From: Akkermansia sp. | GTDB taxonomy: Bacteria > Verrucomicrobiota > Verrucomicrobiia > Verrucomicrobiales > Akkermansiaceae | DNA: 64,000 nucleotides | Direction of reading: 5' to 3' | NCBI GenBank assembly: GCA_017398765.1 | Contig: JAFQEY010000035.1 | Span: forward strand, 1-64,000 | Part shown: positions 16,097 to 24,117 of the stretch, piece after piece | How the letters are laid out: each line of letters begins with the position of its first letter | How positions within the stretch are numbered: position 1 is the first letter of the stretch | The notes under the pieces: generated by a model | The model's input: only the letters and a program-made list of their open reading frames with translations | Databases searched by the model: none | Told to the model about the DNA's origin: nothing | Translations under genes and position numbers: made by a program

Positions 16097-19000
16097 TTAG
16101 CGTTTCTTGAGCTGGCTCTGGAAATCCCGGTTGGCCTTATCCTCCTTCTGCACTCCGGCATCCGCCTTGTATTTGTTGAGAAGGTTTTCCACGGCGTTGT
16201 ATGCGTCACGCTCAGCCGGGGTAATCTTATCCAACAGGTTGCTGCGCTTGATAAGAGTGACGTACTGCTGACCGGTGTTCCATGCATTCCAGCGGTCGGA
16301 AGCCTTGAAGTTACCTTTCAGGCGATCACCGGAGGCCGGCGCGTTACGCTCCCAGAAGAGCTCCATGATAGCCTTACATGCCGGAGCAGAGTAACTGATA
16401 TTGCCCTTATTCTGGTTGTAGAGGTTCATGTAGGTCTGGAGTGCTTCCTTCACCTTACCGGACTTGGCATACGCCTCACCCAGCATCAAGAGCATATCCA
16501 GTCGGTCATTGTTCTTGGTACGATTCACAGCCACATACTTGCTGGCCGTTTCCACGGCAGCAGCGGCATTACCGGAGCTCAGGTGCAGCTTGGTCAGCCC
16601 CATAAGAGCCGGAGCAGATACTGCGGCGGACGGAGAGCTGGCAATCTGCGTGTAGAGCACTTCGGCTTCCTTCTGCTTGTCAGCTTCCCCGGAGAACGCC
16701 AGTGCATTTGCCTTACCCAGCTGAGCCTCGCCCTGCATATCACCCTTGCGCTCCAACACCTTATCATAGTAGGTGGTGGCCAGGTTGATTTCATCTTTCC
16801 TCTCCGACGGTTTCGGGAACTCAGAGACATAGCGAACCAGGTAATCACCCACCTGCACGCAGATGAAGTTGGTGAGGTCATCCGGGCGGAACTCACGTGT
16901 CATCTCACGGAAGGTGGCCTGAATATCATTTGTCATCTTATTCTTAGCGGTCTCATCCTCAAGCCCCTTGAGTTCTTCGTTCATGGCACGGATCTGTGCC
17001 ATGCGGAAGATAGCGCGGGCATACTTGTCAGTCGGCTGAATCCCCGGGAAGTTGGTGAAGTGCTGCGTCTTCTCTTCCAGCGTCAGTTCCTTACCATCGT
17101 AGGTCTTGGAGCCGGCCACATAAGACTTCACATAGGCGTTGATGGTCTTTTCCAGCTCAGGCTCAGCCTGATTCTGATTGTGGTTGTAGGTAGCCTCTCG
17201 CCCAATGACAGTGCGGGCACGCTCCACCGCTGCGGCAAAGCTTTCCTTGTCCTTGACAGTGGCCAGCATTTCGGAAACCATCTGCAGAGCAAAGGAATTG
17301 CCCTCATAGTCAGCCTCCTTCCAGAAGCGGTCTACGTAGCCCTTGACACGGGCAGCCTGAGCATCATCAGATTCGCCTTCATTTTTGATTTCCTTACCAT
17401 AGCTGGCAAGCCAGTAGAGGGCGTTGGCAGCCGTGCTCTTACCATCTTCCATGGCAAGTGCAGCATCCGTGGCGCGTTCCAGAGCCGCGATAGCACTCTG
17501 CTTCACCGCCATATCATCCTTCATAATGTTGACGCTGGCCGTCAGCAACTCAGCCGTGGGGTAGTAGTCACACTTCGGCCAGTTATCCGTGATAACTTTC
17601 AGGTAAGAAAGAGCCTGCTCCTTCAACTTCTCCTGAGCGGCTTCATCTACAGTACGCTCGGCTTTCTTGAGGTAGGCATCAGCCACATTGTAGTGCATGT
17701 GGTGCACCATGACATTCTCCTCCATGCTGAGAGAGGGGAAGGTCTTGGCAAATTCCTCAAACACGGCAATGGCTTCATCATACAACTTCGCATCCTGGCG
17801 CGCCTTCTTCATGTAGGCATCAATCAGGAAGTAATACCCCTGGCTGCCATAGGTAGCAACTTCCTTGGCGGTAAGGGCATCCTTACCTTCTCCGGCCACC
17901 AGAATCTTACCGCCGAGCAACTCCCGTGCGGCAGGAATCAGCTCATCATACATCTGCTGCTTATAGTAAGCCGCAACGATAGAGTACTGAGCCGTGGCGT
18001 AGAACTTATTGGAGGGGTTGTCCTTGTACTCATTTTTCACCGCTTCGGCGGCGGGAATGACCTCTGCCCATTGCTGTTGACTGAGAATACGGCGCAGCTT
18101 GTTGAACGCAAGGCTCTTGCTCTGCCCGCCCTCCAGGCTCGCACCATCCACGCGTTTCTCATACTTGGCACCACCTTCATCATCTCCGGTAGCATAGCAG
18201 AGCTGAGAAAGTTGCATGAAGATGGTATTGCGAAGCTCATTCAGCACAGGCTTACCATCCTTTTCCATGGGCTTACCATCCTTATCCTTCTTCACACCAC
18301 TGCTGAGATTCGGATAGCGGTCAGCCAGCACCTGGAAACCGGCCTTACCCAAGCGGGTGGAGCCAACGTTGAGAGCCGTATTACCCGTATACATGATAGC
18401 GAGCCCTTCCAGATTCTGGTTATTACCCAGCATGTTCTTATAGGAGGCAAAGGTCTTTTTCTGACGTGCGGCTGAATAGGATGTCCCCGGTATGGGGTCA
18501 GAAATCACACCCGTGTACTTGCCGAGGCCCTTGATATTGTCCACCAGATTGACACTCACCTCACGAACATCCGGCACAAGCCCCAGGAGCGCATTGGCTG
18601 AGCGCAAAGCCTCCAACGCCATCTCAGGATTAGTCCCCATGCTCTTGCCGGCAACCGAAGCAGCCTTCACACCGTGGTTCAGGAACTTGGCTGCATGCGT
18701 GGCTGCACGCAGGGGCTCCATGCGGTAACTGGCGGGGCTGGATTCTATCACCTTGTAAATCCACCCGGCATTCTCAGGGTTCTGTGTAGCCACCTTGACA
18801 ATGGTACCCAACCCGGTCATGGCCAAATCATCCGGCACTCGCCCCTTGGACTTGCGGGACAGATCCAGATACTGGCCGGCTTTTTTGAAATCCGGCTGCG
18901 GCTTGAGCAGATAAGACTGCACCAGCAGGAAACACACACGGCCGTCCAGCTTCAACTGACGCTCCGTGCGGCTTACCTTATTCTTCTTTAACAGGTCAAG

Positions 19001-19498
19001 GTACTCCTCCAACAGCGGAATAGCCTCATCAAACTTGGCCGCAACACCGGGAGTCTTGGCATCACCGGCACCCTGCAAGTAGCGGCAATGCCCCATCTGG
19101 AAGATACACTGAGTCAAGTACGGAGCGTATGCCTCCGGCATTCTGTCCTTCAGCATTGCCTTTGCTTTTTCCAACAAAGCCTTGTCTTTCCACTTGGCAC
19201 TGTCGCGGAACTCCTTGTACGCGTTGTACGCCTCATCATATCGTTTGGCGGTGCGCAGAATCTCACCCTTTTCGTATGCATAGAAAGGCATGAGGTAGGC
19301 AAACTGCTTTGCCATGGCACCATTGCCACTGTAGCGCTTCAACACCTGTTCACAGAGAGCCAATGCCTCATCCGCCCTGCCGGCTCCGGAGAGCTTCTTC
19401 ACCTGCCCCAGAGAAGACAGGGGATCCTGTGCATGGCTCACCATGGGTGCGGTCAGTGCCAGCGCCGCCATCACGGTTGCTATGGAATAATTGTTCAT
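16097..19498 (-). CDS. Large periplasmic TPR protein of the ExbBD operon
   Basis: 1133 residues. Signal peptide MNNYSIATVMAALALTAPMVSHA, then helix-pair repeats of TPR type through the whole protein (for example RADEALALCEQVLKRYSGN near the N-terminus, GKVKEALQTYMNLYNQNKG near the C-terminus). TPR arrays are protein-binding scaffolds. The order ExbB-ExbD-ExbD-TPR suggests it couples the proton-driven motor to an envelope substrate, a layout I associate with PVC-group bacteria; no TonB is encoded here. A long hairpin (19543-19606) separates it from exbD and may set its expression level. Confidence 0.8.
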   Translation of the reverse strand: MNNYSIATVMAALALTAPMVSHAQDPLSSLGQVKKLSGAGRADEALALCEQVLKRYSGNGAMAKQFAYLMPFYAYEKGEILRTAKRYDEAYNAYKEFRDSAKWKDKALLEKAKAMLKDRMPEAYAPYLTQCIFQMGHCRYLQGAGDAKTPGVAAKFDEAIPLLEEYLDLLKKNKVSRTERQLKLDGRVCFLLVQSYLLKPQPDFKKAGQYLDLSRKSKGRVPDDLAMTGLGTIVKVATQNPENAGWIYKVIESSPASYRMEPLRAATHAAKFLNHGVKAASVAGKSMGTNPEMALEALRSANALLGLVPDVREVSVNLVDNIKGLGKYTGVISDPIPGTSYSAARQKKTFASYKNMLGNNQNLEGLAIMYTGNTALNVGSTRLGKAGFQVLADRYPNLSSGVKKDKDGKPMEKDGKPVLNELRNTIFMQLSQLCYATGDDEGGAKYEKRVDGASLEGGQSKSLAFNKLRRILSQQQWAEVIPAAEAVKNEYKDNPSNKFYATAQYSIVAAYYKQQMYDELIPAARELLGGKILVAGEGKDALTAKEVATYGSQGYYFLIDAYMKKARQDAKLYDEAIAVFEEFAKTFPSLSMEENVMVHHMHYNVADAYLKKAERTVDEAAQEKLKEQALSYLKVITDNWPKCDYYPTAELLTASVNIMKDDMAVKQSAIAALERATDAALAMEDGKSTAANALYWLASYGKEIKNEGESDDAQAARVKGYVDRFWKEADYEGNSFALQMVSEMLATVKDKESFAAAVERARTVIGREATYNHNQNQAEPELEKTINAYVKSYVAGSKTYDGKELTLEEKTQHFTNFPGIQPTDKYARAIFRMAQIRAMNEELKGLEDETAKNKMTNDIQATFREMTREFRPDDLTNFICVQVGDYLVRYVSEFPKPSERKDEINLATTYYDKVLERKGDMQGEAQLGKANALAFSGEADKQKEAEVLYTQIASSPSAAVSAPALMGLTKLHLSSGNAAAAVETASKYVAVNRTKNNDRLDMLLMLGEAYAKSGKVKEALQTYMNLYNQNKGNISYSAPACKAIMELFWERNAPASGDRLKGNFKASDRWNAWNTGQQYVTLIKRSNLLDKITPAERDAYNAVENLLNKYKADAGVQKEDKANRDFQSQLKKR

Positions 19499-19542
19499 AT
19501 CTTTATTCTGAAATTATATAAGAGAAAATTTGCGGTTACAAT

Positions 19543-19606
19543 CGAACAAAGAAGGGGAGCTAACGGGCACCGGCATGTGCCCCAGCAGCTCCCCTTGATT
19601 TGTTCG
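19543..19606 (-). other. 64-base long hairpin between exbD and the TPR gene
   Basis: Nested arms CGAACAAA/TTTGTTCG, AAGGGGAGCT/AGCTCCCCTT and GGGCAC/GTGCCC form a nearly continuous stem. There is no T run after it on either strand, so it looks like an RNase III-type processing site or partial attenuator inside the operon. Confidence 0.7.
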
Positions 19607-19622
19607 GAGAAAACTGTCTGCG

Positions 19623-20114
19623 TTATTCCGAGGCAGTAGTATTCAGACCAACGGTGTGAATATCCGCCTCAGCCAGAGCAGCCATCACATCCACAATGCG
19701 CTGGTGCGGCGTGGTGGGGTCACCATTTACCATCACTATCGGCTCTGTGTCCACGGCCTGCGCCTGCTCCTTGAGCGTCTTGAGAACTTCTACCAGCTGC
19801 TCGAGATTTCTCTGCGCGCGGTACGCATCTGTACCGGGCTGAGCACTCGGGTCATAAGCATCCCCCACCGGCATGTCATCATTCCAGGTAACTGAGCCAT
19901 TGGCTGCCACCTGAATGCGCCCCGGTTCCACGGGGGGCGGGGCTCCGCCGGAAGCCGGCTTACCGGGGATGTTGACATCGAGCTTCTTCTCACTCACGAG
20001 AGAAGTAGCCACGAGGAAGTAAATAAGCAGAAGGAAGCAGCAGTCAATCATGGACGAGATTTCCATCTCAGGCTCACCCTGTTCCTCTACGGGACGACTT
20101 TTGTGTCTTGCCAT
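19623..20114 (-). CDS. exbD: ExbD/TolR-family biopolymer transport protein (second copy)
   Basis: 163 residues. Short cytoplasmic N-terminus, one membrane helix (SSMIDCCFLLLIYFLVATSLV) holding the conserved proton-path Asp in MIDCCF, and a periplasmic domain ending TPHQRIVDVMAALAEADIHTVGL, typical of ExbD/TolR. With ExbB it forms an inner-membrane proton-driven motor. A proline/glycine-rich segment (GAPPPVEPGR) follows the membrane helix. It starts 21 bases after the first exbD. Confidence 0.88.
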   Translation of the reverse strand: MARHKSRPVEEQGEPEMEISSMIDCCFLLLIYFLVATSLVSEKKLDVNIPGKPASGGAPPPVEPGRIQVAANGSVTWNDDMPVGDAYDPSAQPGTDAYRAQRNLEQLVEVLKTLKEQAQAVDTEPIVMVNGDPTTPHQRIVDVMAALAEADIHTVGLNTTASE

Positions 20115-20135
20115 ATCAGTAAACGTGTTAAAGGA

Positions 20136-20669
20136 TTAGTTGCGAGCCGGCAATGTACCGAACACCATATTGCTCACCCCGGCGGCAGCTGCACAGCGAA
20201 TCGCCGCAGCAGTGCGCTCCCACGGAGCATCCATGTCACCGCGCAGGTAGATACGGATTGCCTTTTCGTCCAGATTCTTGTTCTTGTAGAACTCTTTCTG
20301 TTTGGAGATGTAATCCGTGAGCCCTTGCGTTTCCTCCATCGAGAAACCGCGAGAGCCGGACGGATCCGTGCTATCAGCCACACCCCAGACAACACCCGAG
20401 CGCTTGTAGGTCTGCTGGTACTTCTTGAGGGCATTGGGAGCCATCTTCTCGGCATCCGCAAAGATGTTCACCACGATACAGCCGTTGGCATCCTTCAGCT
20501 CAGAGCAGGATACTGCACTGGGCATGTTGATGCTGGGGTCCTTCGATACCGTCAGAGCCGTGGCGTTCACCACGAAGAAGATAAGCAGAAGGAAACAGCA
20601 GTCAATCATGGGAGACATATTCGGATTCCCATTGACCTCTTCCACCGGTCTGGATTTTTTCTTACCCAT
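20136..20669 (-). CDS. exbD: ExbD/TolR-family biopolymer transport protein (first copy)
   Basis: 177 residues with the same plan as the next gene: basic N-terminus, NPNMSPMIDCCFLLLIFFVV membrane helix with the conserved Asp, and a periplasmic domain. The periplasmic part is diverged, with a Cys-containing loop (SCSELKDANGCIVVNIF) that could form a disulfide. The two ExbD paralogs may form a mixed dimer inside the ExbB pentamer (inference). Confidence 0.88.
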   Translation of the reverse strand: MGKKKSRPVEEVNGNPNMSPMIDCCFLLLIFFVVNATALTVSKDPSINMPSAVSCSELKDANGCIVVNIFADAEKMAPNALKKYQQTYKRSGVVWGVADSTDPSGSRGFSMEETQGLTDYISKQKEFYKNKNLDEKAIRIYLRGDMDAPWERTAAAIRCAAAAGVSNMVFGTLPARN

Positions 20670-20767
20670 GGTAATGAAAGTTGGTTAAGTTATTGTCTGC
20701 TCCCGGGGGGCACCGCTGCAGCGGAGACTCGTTACCACAGAGAGCAGACCCGGACTCACATCAGGCC

Positions 20768-21616
20768 TTATGCCTGCTCCTCATCTTCGTCCTCTTCTTC
20801 CTCGTATTCCTCACCTTCCTCATCATCGTCACCGGAGAGGCCTTCAGGAATACGGGCAAGCTGAGCCTCAGCGTTAATGACGTTGATGGAGGTGTTCACC
20901 ATCTCCTCAATGGCATTCACGCAGTCAGCCTCACGCCCCTGAGCAGCTTTCTTCAGGAAGAAGAATGCAGGCAGAGCAATCAGGGAAATAATCAGACCCC
21001 AGAACGTGGTAAGAAGAGCCACGGAAATATCACCTGCGAGCTGGGAGGGGTCAGCCTGGCCGGCTTCAGCCAGCGTGGCGAATGCGCCCACCATACCCTG
21101 AATCGTACCGAACAGACCGATGGACGGAGCCACGGAACCGGAAAGTGCCAGCATGTCGATGCAGAACATCATACCGGGGCGTTCGTTGTTGGTGAAGTCA
21201 GCAATTGAGTCCTCAATGGCATCCTTACCCAGATCTTCGGGGCGGTTGGCATCAATATTCGGCAGAGCGTATGCCACCAGACGGCCCAGATAGGTCGGGC
21301 TCTCGGAAGCAAGCTTAATGGCAGACTGCACACGGCACTCATTCATGAGAGCAATCAGCTCATCACGCAGGGGAGCCGGGCAGAACTTGTCCTTCTTGAG
21401 ATTCAGCATGCAATACACCACAAGACAAAGCGTAATGGCAAGAAGGACAACGAGCGGAATCATAGTCCAGCCACCGTCAATCACCCACTTGTCCAGCATG
21501 CTCTTCTGGGTTGCACCACCGGAACCGGCTTCCTGAGCAAATGCAGAACCGGCAAACATCGCCATCGTCACAAGGGACATGGCCCGTACAGCGAAACGAG
21601 TAATCGTTGATTTCAT
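20768..21616 (-). CDS. exbB: MotA/TolQ/ExbB proton channel family protein
   Basis: 282 residues. Unusually it begins with a cleavable-looking signal peptide (MKSTITRFAVRAMSLVTMAMFAGSAFAQ), seen in some ExbB of this type, then a membrane helix (GGWTMIPLVVLLAITLCLVV), a cytoplasmic loop and two further helices with SGSVAPSIGLFGTIQGMVGAF and SVALLTTFWGLIISLIALPAF, the conserved TolQ/ExbB core. The tail is Glu/Asp-rich. The ATG at 21616 was chosen for the signal peptide and because the promoter at 21646-21674 excludes the longer frame from 21811. First gene of a five-gene operon. Confidence 0.9.
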   Translation of the reverse strand: MKSTITRFAVRAMSLVTMAMFAGSAFAQEAGSGGATQKSMLDKWVIDGGWTMIPLVVLLAITLCLVVYCMLNLKKDKFCPAPLRDELIALMNECRVQSAIKLASESPTYLGRLVAYALPNIDANRPEDLGKDAIEDSIADFTNNERPGMMFCIDMLALSGSVAPSIGLFGTIQGMVGAFATLAEAGQADPSQLAGDISVALLTTFWGLIISLIALPAFFFLKKAAQGREADCVNAIEEMVNTSINVINAEAQLARIPEGLSGDDDEEGEEYEEEEDEDEEQA

Positions 21617-21645
21617 AACTACGAGAATGCAGAATTGACGCCCTC

Positions 21646-21674
21646 CATTTAACCAAATTTTTCCGCTTTTGCAA
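21646..21674 (-). promoter_or_regulatory. Promoter of the Exb/TPR operon
   Basis: Minus-strand TTGCAA (21674-21669), 17-base spacer, TAAATG (21651-21646). Confidence 0.5.
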
Positions 21675-21836
21675 GAAAGATTTATCGGGAGCATCTTTTT
21701 TTCCCTCAAAAAAAGCTTATTTCCGACAAACACCCCCGCCAAACAACACAGAATCAGCACTTCATTCTTCGCAGTGCACCTCTGTGCGCTTTGGCTGCAC
21801 CGGCATGCCATTCTTCAACTTTTCCGAACTGTTTGG

Positions 21837-21873
21837 AAAGAAAAAACAGGCTGTCGATACAATCGACAGCCTG
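21837..21873 (-). terminator. Intrinsic terminator of the small lipoprotein gene
   Basis: Perfect 12-bp stem (arms beginning CAGGCTGTCGAT) with a 3-base loop, followed on the minus strand by TTTTTTCTTTCC. Confidence 0.9.
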
Positions 21874-21896
21874 CGAATCAAAATGAAACGGGAGTT

Positions 21897-22061
21897 TTAC
21901 TTACCCTTGACATCCAGCACCTTCACCGGAGCCTGAGGTAAATCAATCTGCTGGCAATCCTTGGGGAAGGGGCGAAGCTTGGGCATGGCCTGTGTCTGGC
22001 AGCAGCAGGAACTGAACCCCACGGAGCACACAACAGCGAGAATGAGAGCGGTAAATTTCAT
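21897..22061 (-). CDS. Small lipoprotein, 54 residues
   Basis: A short gene. The product starts MKFTALILAVVCSVGFSSCC, a lipoprotein signal with candidate lipid-bearing Cys at 19-21, followed by about 34 residues including PKLRPFPKDCQQIDLP. It has its own promoter (22097-22125) and a perfect terminator (21837-21873), which makes it a real transcription unit although no family is recognised. It is probably anchored in the envelope; whether it serves the neighbouring Exb operon is unknown. Confidence 0.75.
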   Translation of the reverse strand: MKFTALILAVVCSVGFSSCCCQTQAMPKLRPFPKDCQQIDLPQAPVKVLDVKGK

Positions 22062-22096
22062 GTTATCAGAAGTTTGGTTGGCTATTTCCGGTAGCC

Positions 22097-22125
22097 ATTG
22101 AAGCAGATTCAGGCGAAAGAGTCAA
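22097..22125 (-). promoter_or_regulatory. Promoter of the small lipoprotein gene
   Basis: Minus-strand TTGACT (22125-22120), 17-base spacer, TTCAAT (22102-22097). Confidence 0.55.
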
Positions 22126-22218
22126 CACCAAACTGCCAATCTCGGCTGTTTTTGTGAAAAAAAACAGAGAAAAGAGGCTCCGTGCAACCGATTTTTGTCA
22201 CCACGCATGAATATAAAC

Positions 22219-22247
22219 TTGAAAAGGAGAAACGGGGCTGATATAAG
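22219..22247 (+). promoter_or_regulatory. Promoter of the AsmA-like gene
   Basis: TTGAAA (22219-22224), 17-base spacer, TATAAG (22242-22247), with the ATG 12 bases later. Confidence 0.6.
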
Positions 22248-22259
22248 AGCGAAGAACCC

Positions 22260-23864
22260 ATGGCAAGAAAGAGGAAGAGGGATATATTCAGCGACAGGGG
22301 AGCCGGCAAGGCACGCCTGGTGCGGCGTATTATCCTGCTCAGCTGCGCGTGCATCGGCATCTTTCTGACTGCCGGAATCCTTGCCTGGTACCAACTCCTG
22401 GCCTACCTGCAAGGAGACACCTTTCGGCACAAACTCTGCCGGGAGCTCCAATCTGCCACCCATGCAGAGTCCGTCAGCATGCGAGAAAATCTGCGAATCA
22501 ACGGCAACACCATCGCGCAGAGTGAACTTCAACTGACGGGAATCGGCAACATCAGCACCGTTGGGGCAGAACGCATACTGGCTCACATAGAGCGCGGGGA
22601 ACTGCTGGACAGAAAACTCCGCATCCGCAAATTAACCATGGAGGAAGGCAACATCGTGTTCCGCACAGAAAGCCCCGGAGCCACAGCCTCTGCGCCGACG
22701 GCCACCCCCGCCCCCTCACCCCGTCTCCCCATACCAACACACCATAGTACACAAGAACCCGCAACCGCCGGCTCACGCCCTGCCTCAGTCAGCGACCGCA
22801 GCTTCATGCCAAACAGTTTTCAGCTGGATTTTGCAGAGTGTCGGGATGCGAGCATCACCCTGCAACGCGGCGAGAAACACTACAGCCTGAGCGGCTGCAA
22901 CATCACCGCGCGCCCCGTAGGCAAGAAAAAAAACTGGAACATTGAGCTGGTGGACGGTCGCCTGCACACACCCTTCAGCCAACTGAAAGACACCAACCTC
23001 AAAACCGCTACCCTGTTCTGCCACGACAACGCGATTGATTTGACCGAGTGTCGGCTCATGCTCACCCCCGGCGAGCTTCGCGCCAGAGCCTCTTACCGGC
23101 AGGACACAGAACAGTGGTCAGGCAACCTGCAACTCCACAAAGCAAACATCTCACGCCTTCTCAAGAGCGATTGGCAGAAACGCCTGGCGGGAGAACTGTT
23201 CGGCTCCTGCATCCTGCGGGGGGTCCAAAACTCCTTGCAACACGCAGAAGGCAGCCTCTCTCTGCGCAACGGCACCCTGGAAGGTCTGCCCTTCCTTTCC
23301 GAACTGAGCATAGACAACACCCGCCCCTACCGCCGCATTGAGCTGGAGAAAGCCGAGTGCAACATCTACTACCCCTACTCTGCCCCGGAGCGCAACCTGC
23401 GCAACGCCTGGCTCTTCGATAAAGTCAACATACAGTCACGCGGCAGCACCCTCCTGCTCCGCGGGCACGTCATCATTGCAGATGATGGCGCACTGGGCGG
23501 GCAACTCACCGTCGGCATACCCCAACACCTGGCAGAGCGTCTGCCACTGCCGGGAAAACGCTTCACACAAACCCTATTCAACGGCCAGGGCTCCCCAGGG
23601 TATGCCTGGGTCAACATCAACCTGAGCGGCACAGTCAACTCCCCGGAGGAGGATTTGAGCGTCCGGCTCAGCACCCTCATCTCCCGTGAGATTCCCGATG
23701 CCGTGCTGGATTCCGCCGGCAACATGCTCCGGAATATCTTTGACACCAGCAACAAAAAGAAAAACTCCCCCACGGGGAGCACACCGGAGGCATTGCCCCC
23801 GGCGGACACCATCATCAACGGAGCATCAGACCTCATCAACCGCGGCATTCAAACCCTTTTCTGA
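22260..23864 (+). CDS. AsmA-like inner-membrane-anchored periplasmic protein
   Basis: 534 residues. Basic cytoplasmic start (MARKRKRDIF), one membrane helix at about 23-45 (RRIILLSCACIGIFLTAGIL), then a long periplasmic beta-rich region. A Pro/Ala/Thr-rich linker lies at about 138-180. The C-terminal part (GYAWVNINLSGTVNSPEEDLSVRLSTLI) resembles the ends of AsmA-like proteins, which move phospholipid or assist outer-membrane assembly. The family call is tentative. It begins a plus-strand group with the IF-1-like and U32 genes, 10 and 15 bases apart. Confidence 0.65.
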   Translation: MARKRKRDIFSDRGAGKARLVRRIILLSCACIGIFLTAGILAWYQLLAYLQGDTFRHKLCRELQSATHAESVSMRENLRINGNTIAQSELQLTGIGNISTVGAERILAHIERGELLDRKLRIRKLTMEEGNIVFRTESPGATASAPTATPAPSPRLPIPTHHSTQEPATAGSRPASVSDRSFMPNSFQLDFAECRDASITLQRGEKHYSLSGCNITARPVGKKKNWNIELVDGRLHTPFSQLKDTNLKTATLFCHDNAIDLTECRLMLTPGELRARASYRQDTEQWSGNLQLHKANISRLLKSDWQKRLAGELFGSCILRGVQNSLQHAEGSLSLRNGTLEGLPFLSELSIDNTRPYRRIELEKAECNIYYPYSAPERNLRNAWLFDKVNIQSRGSTLLLRGHVIIADDGALGGQLTVGIPQHLAERLPLPGKRFTQTLFNGQGSPGYAWVNINLSGTVNSPEEDLSVRLSTLISREIPDAVLDSAGNMLRNIFDTSNKKKNSPTGSTPEALPPADTIINGASDLINRGIQTLF

Positions 23865-23874
23865 CCTTTCTCTC

Positions 23875-24102
23875 ATGAGCACATCACCATATCCCTCCCA
23901 ATTCATTGATGCCGTCTGCACCATCCGTGAGCGTTTTGCGCCCACAGCATACCACGCCACCCTGCCCAACGGCAAAGAAACCGTAGCTTTTCTTCAGAAA
24001 AAAGAAGCGCATCTTGCCGCTATCATCAAACCCGGAGACCGCGTAACAGTCACCATCTGCCCGGCGGATTTTGACCGAGCCCGCATCCGCAGCATAGTGT
24101 AA
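23875..24102 (+). CDS. IF-1-like S1/OB-fold protein
   Basis: 75 residues, close to the 72 of translation initiation factor IF-1. Family features visible: the strand HATLPNGKETVAFLQKKEAH, the basic turn IIKPGDRVTVTICPADFDRARI matching the IF-1 PGD-V-V-x-P-D-x-x-R-x-RI pattern. It lacks the usual IF-1 N-terminus and the conserved KMRK-type loop, so it is either a diverged IF-1 paralog or another small OB-fold RNA-binding protein. It sits 10 bases after the AsmA-like gene and 15 before the U32 gene, so all three are probably one operon. Confidence 0.7.
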   Translation: MSTSPYPSQFIDAVCTIRERFAPTAYHATLPNGKETVAFLQKKEAHLAAIIKPGDRVTVTICPADFDRARIRSIV

Positions 24103-24117
24103 CCCACCATCATAACC

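Noticed and set aside
16082-18475. Very long open frame (797 codons) on the plus strand opposite the TPR gene
   Set aside because: It lies fully antisense to a gene with a signal peptide, TPR repeats and operon context; its own product has no start signal or family. Codon bias of the real gene keeps the opposite frame open.
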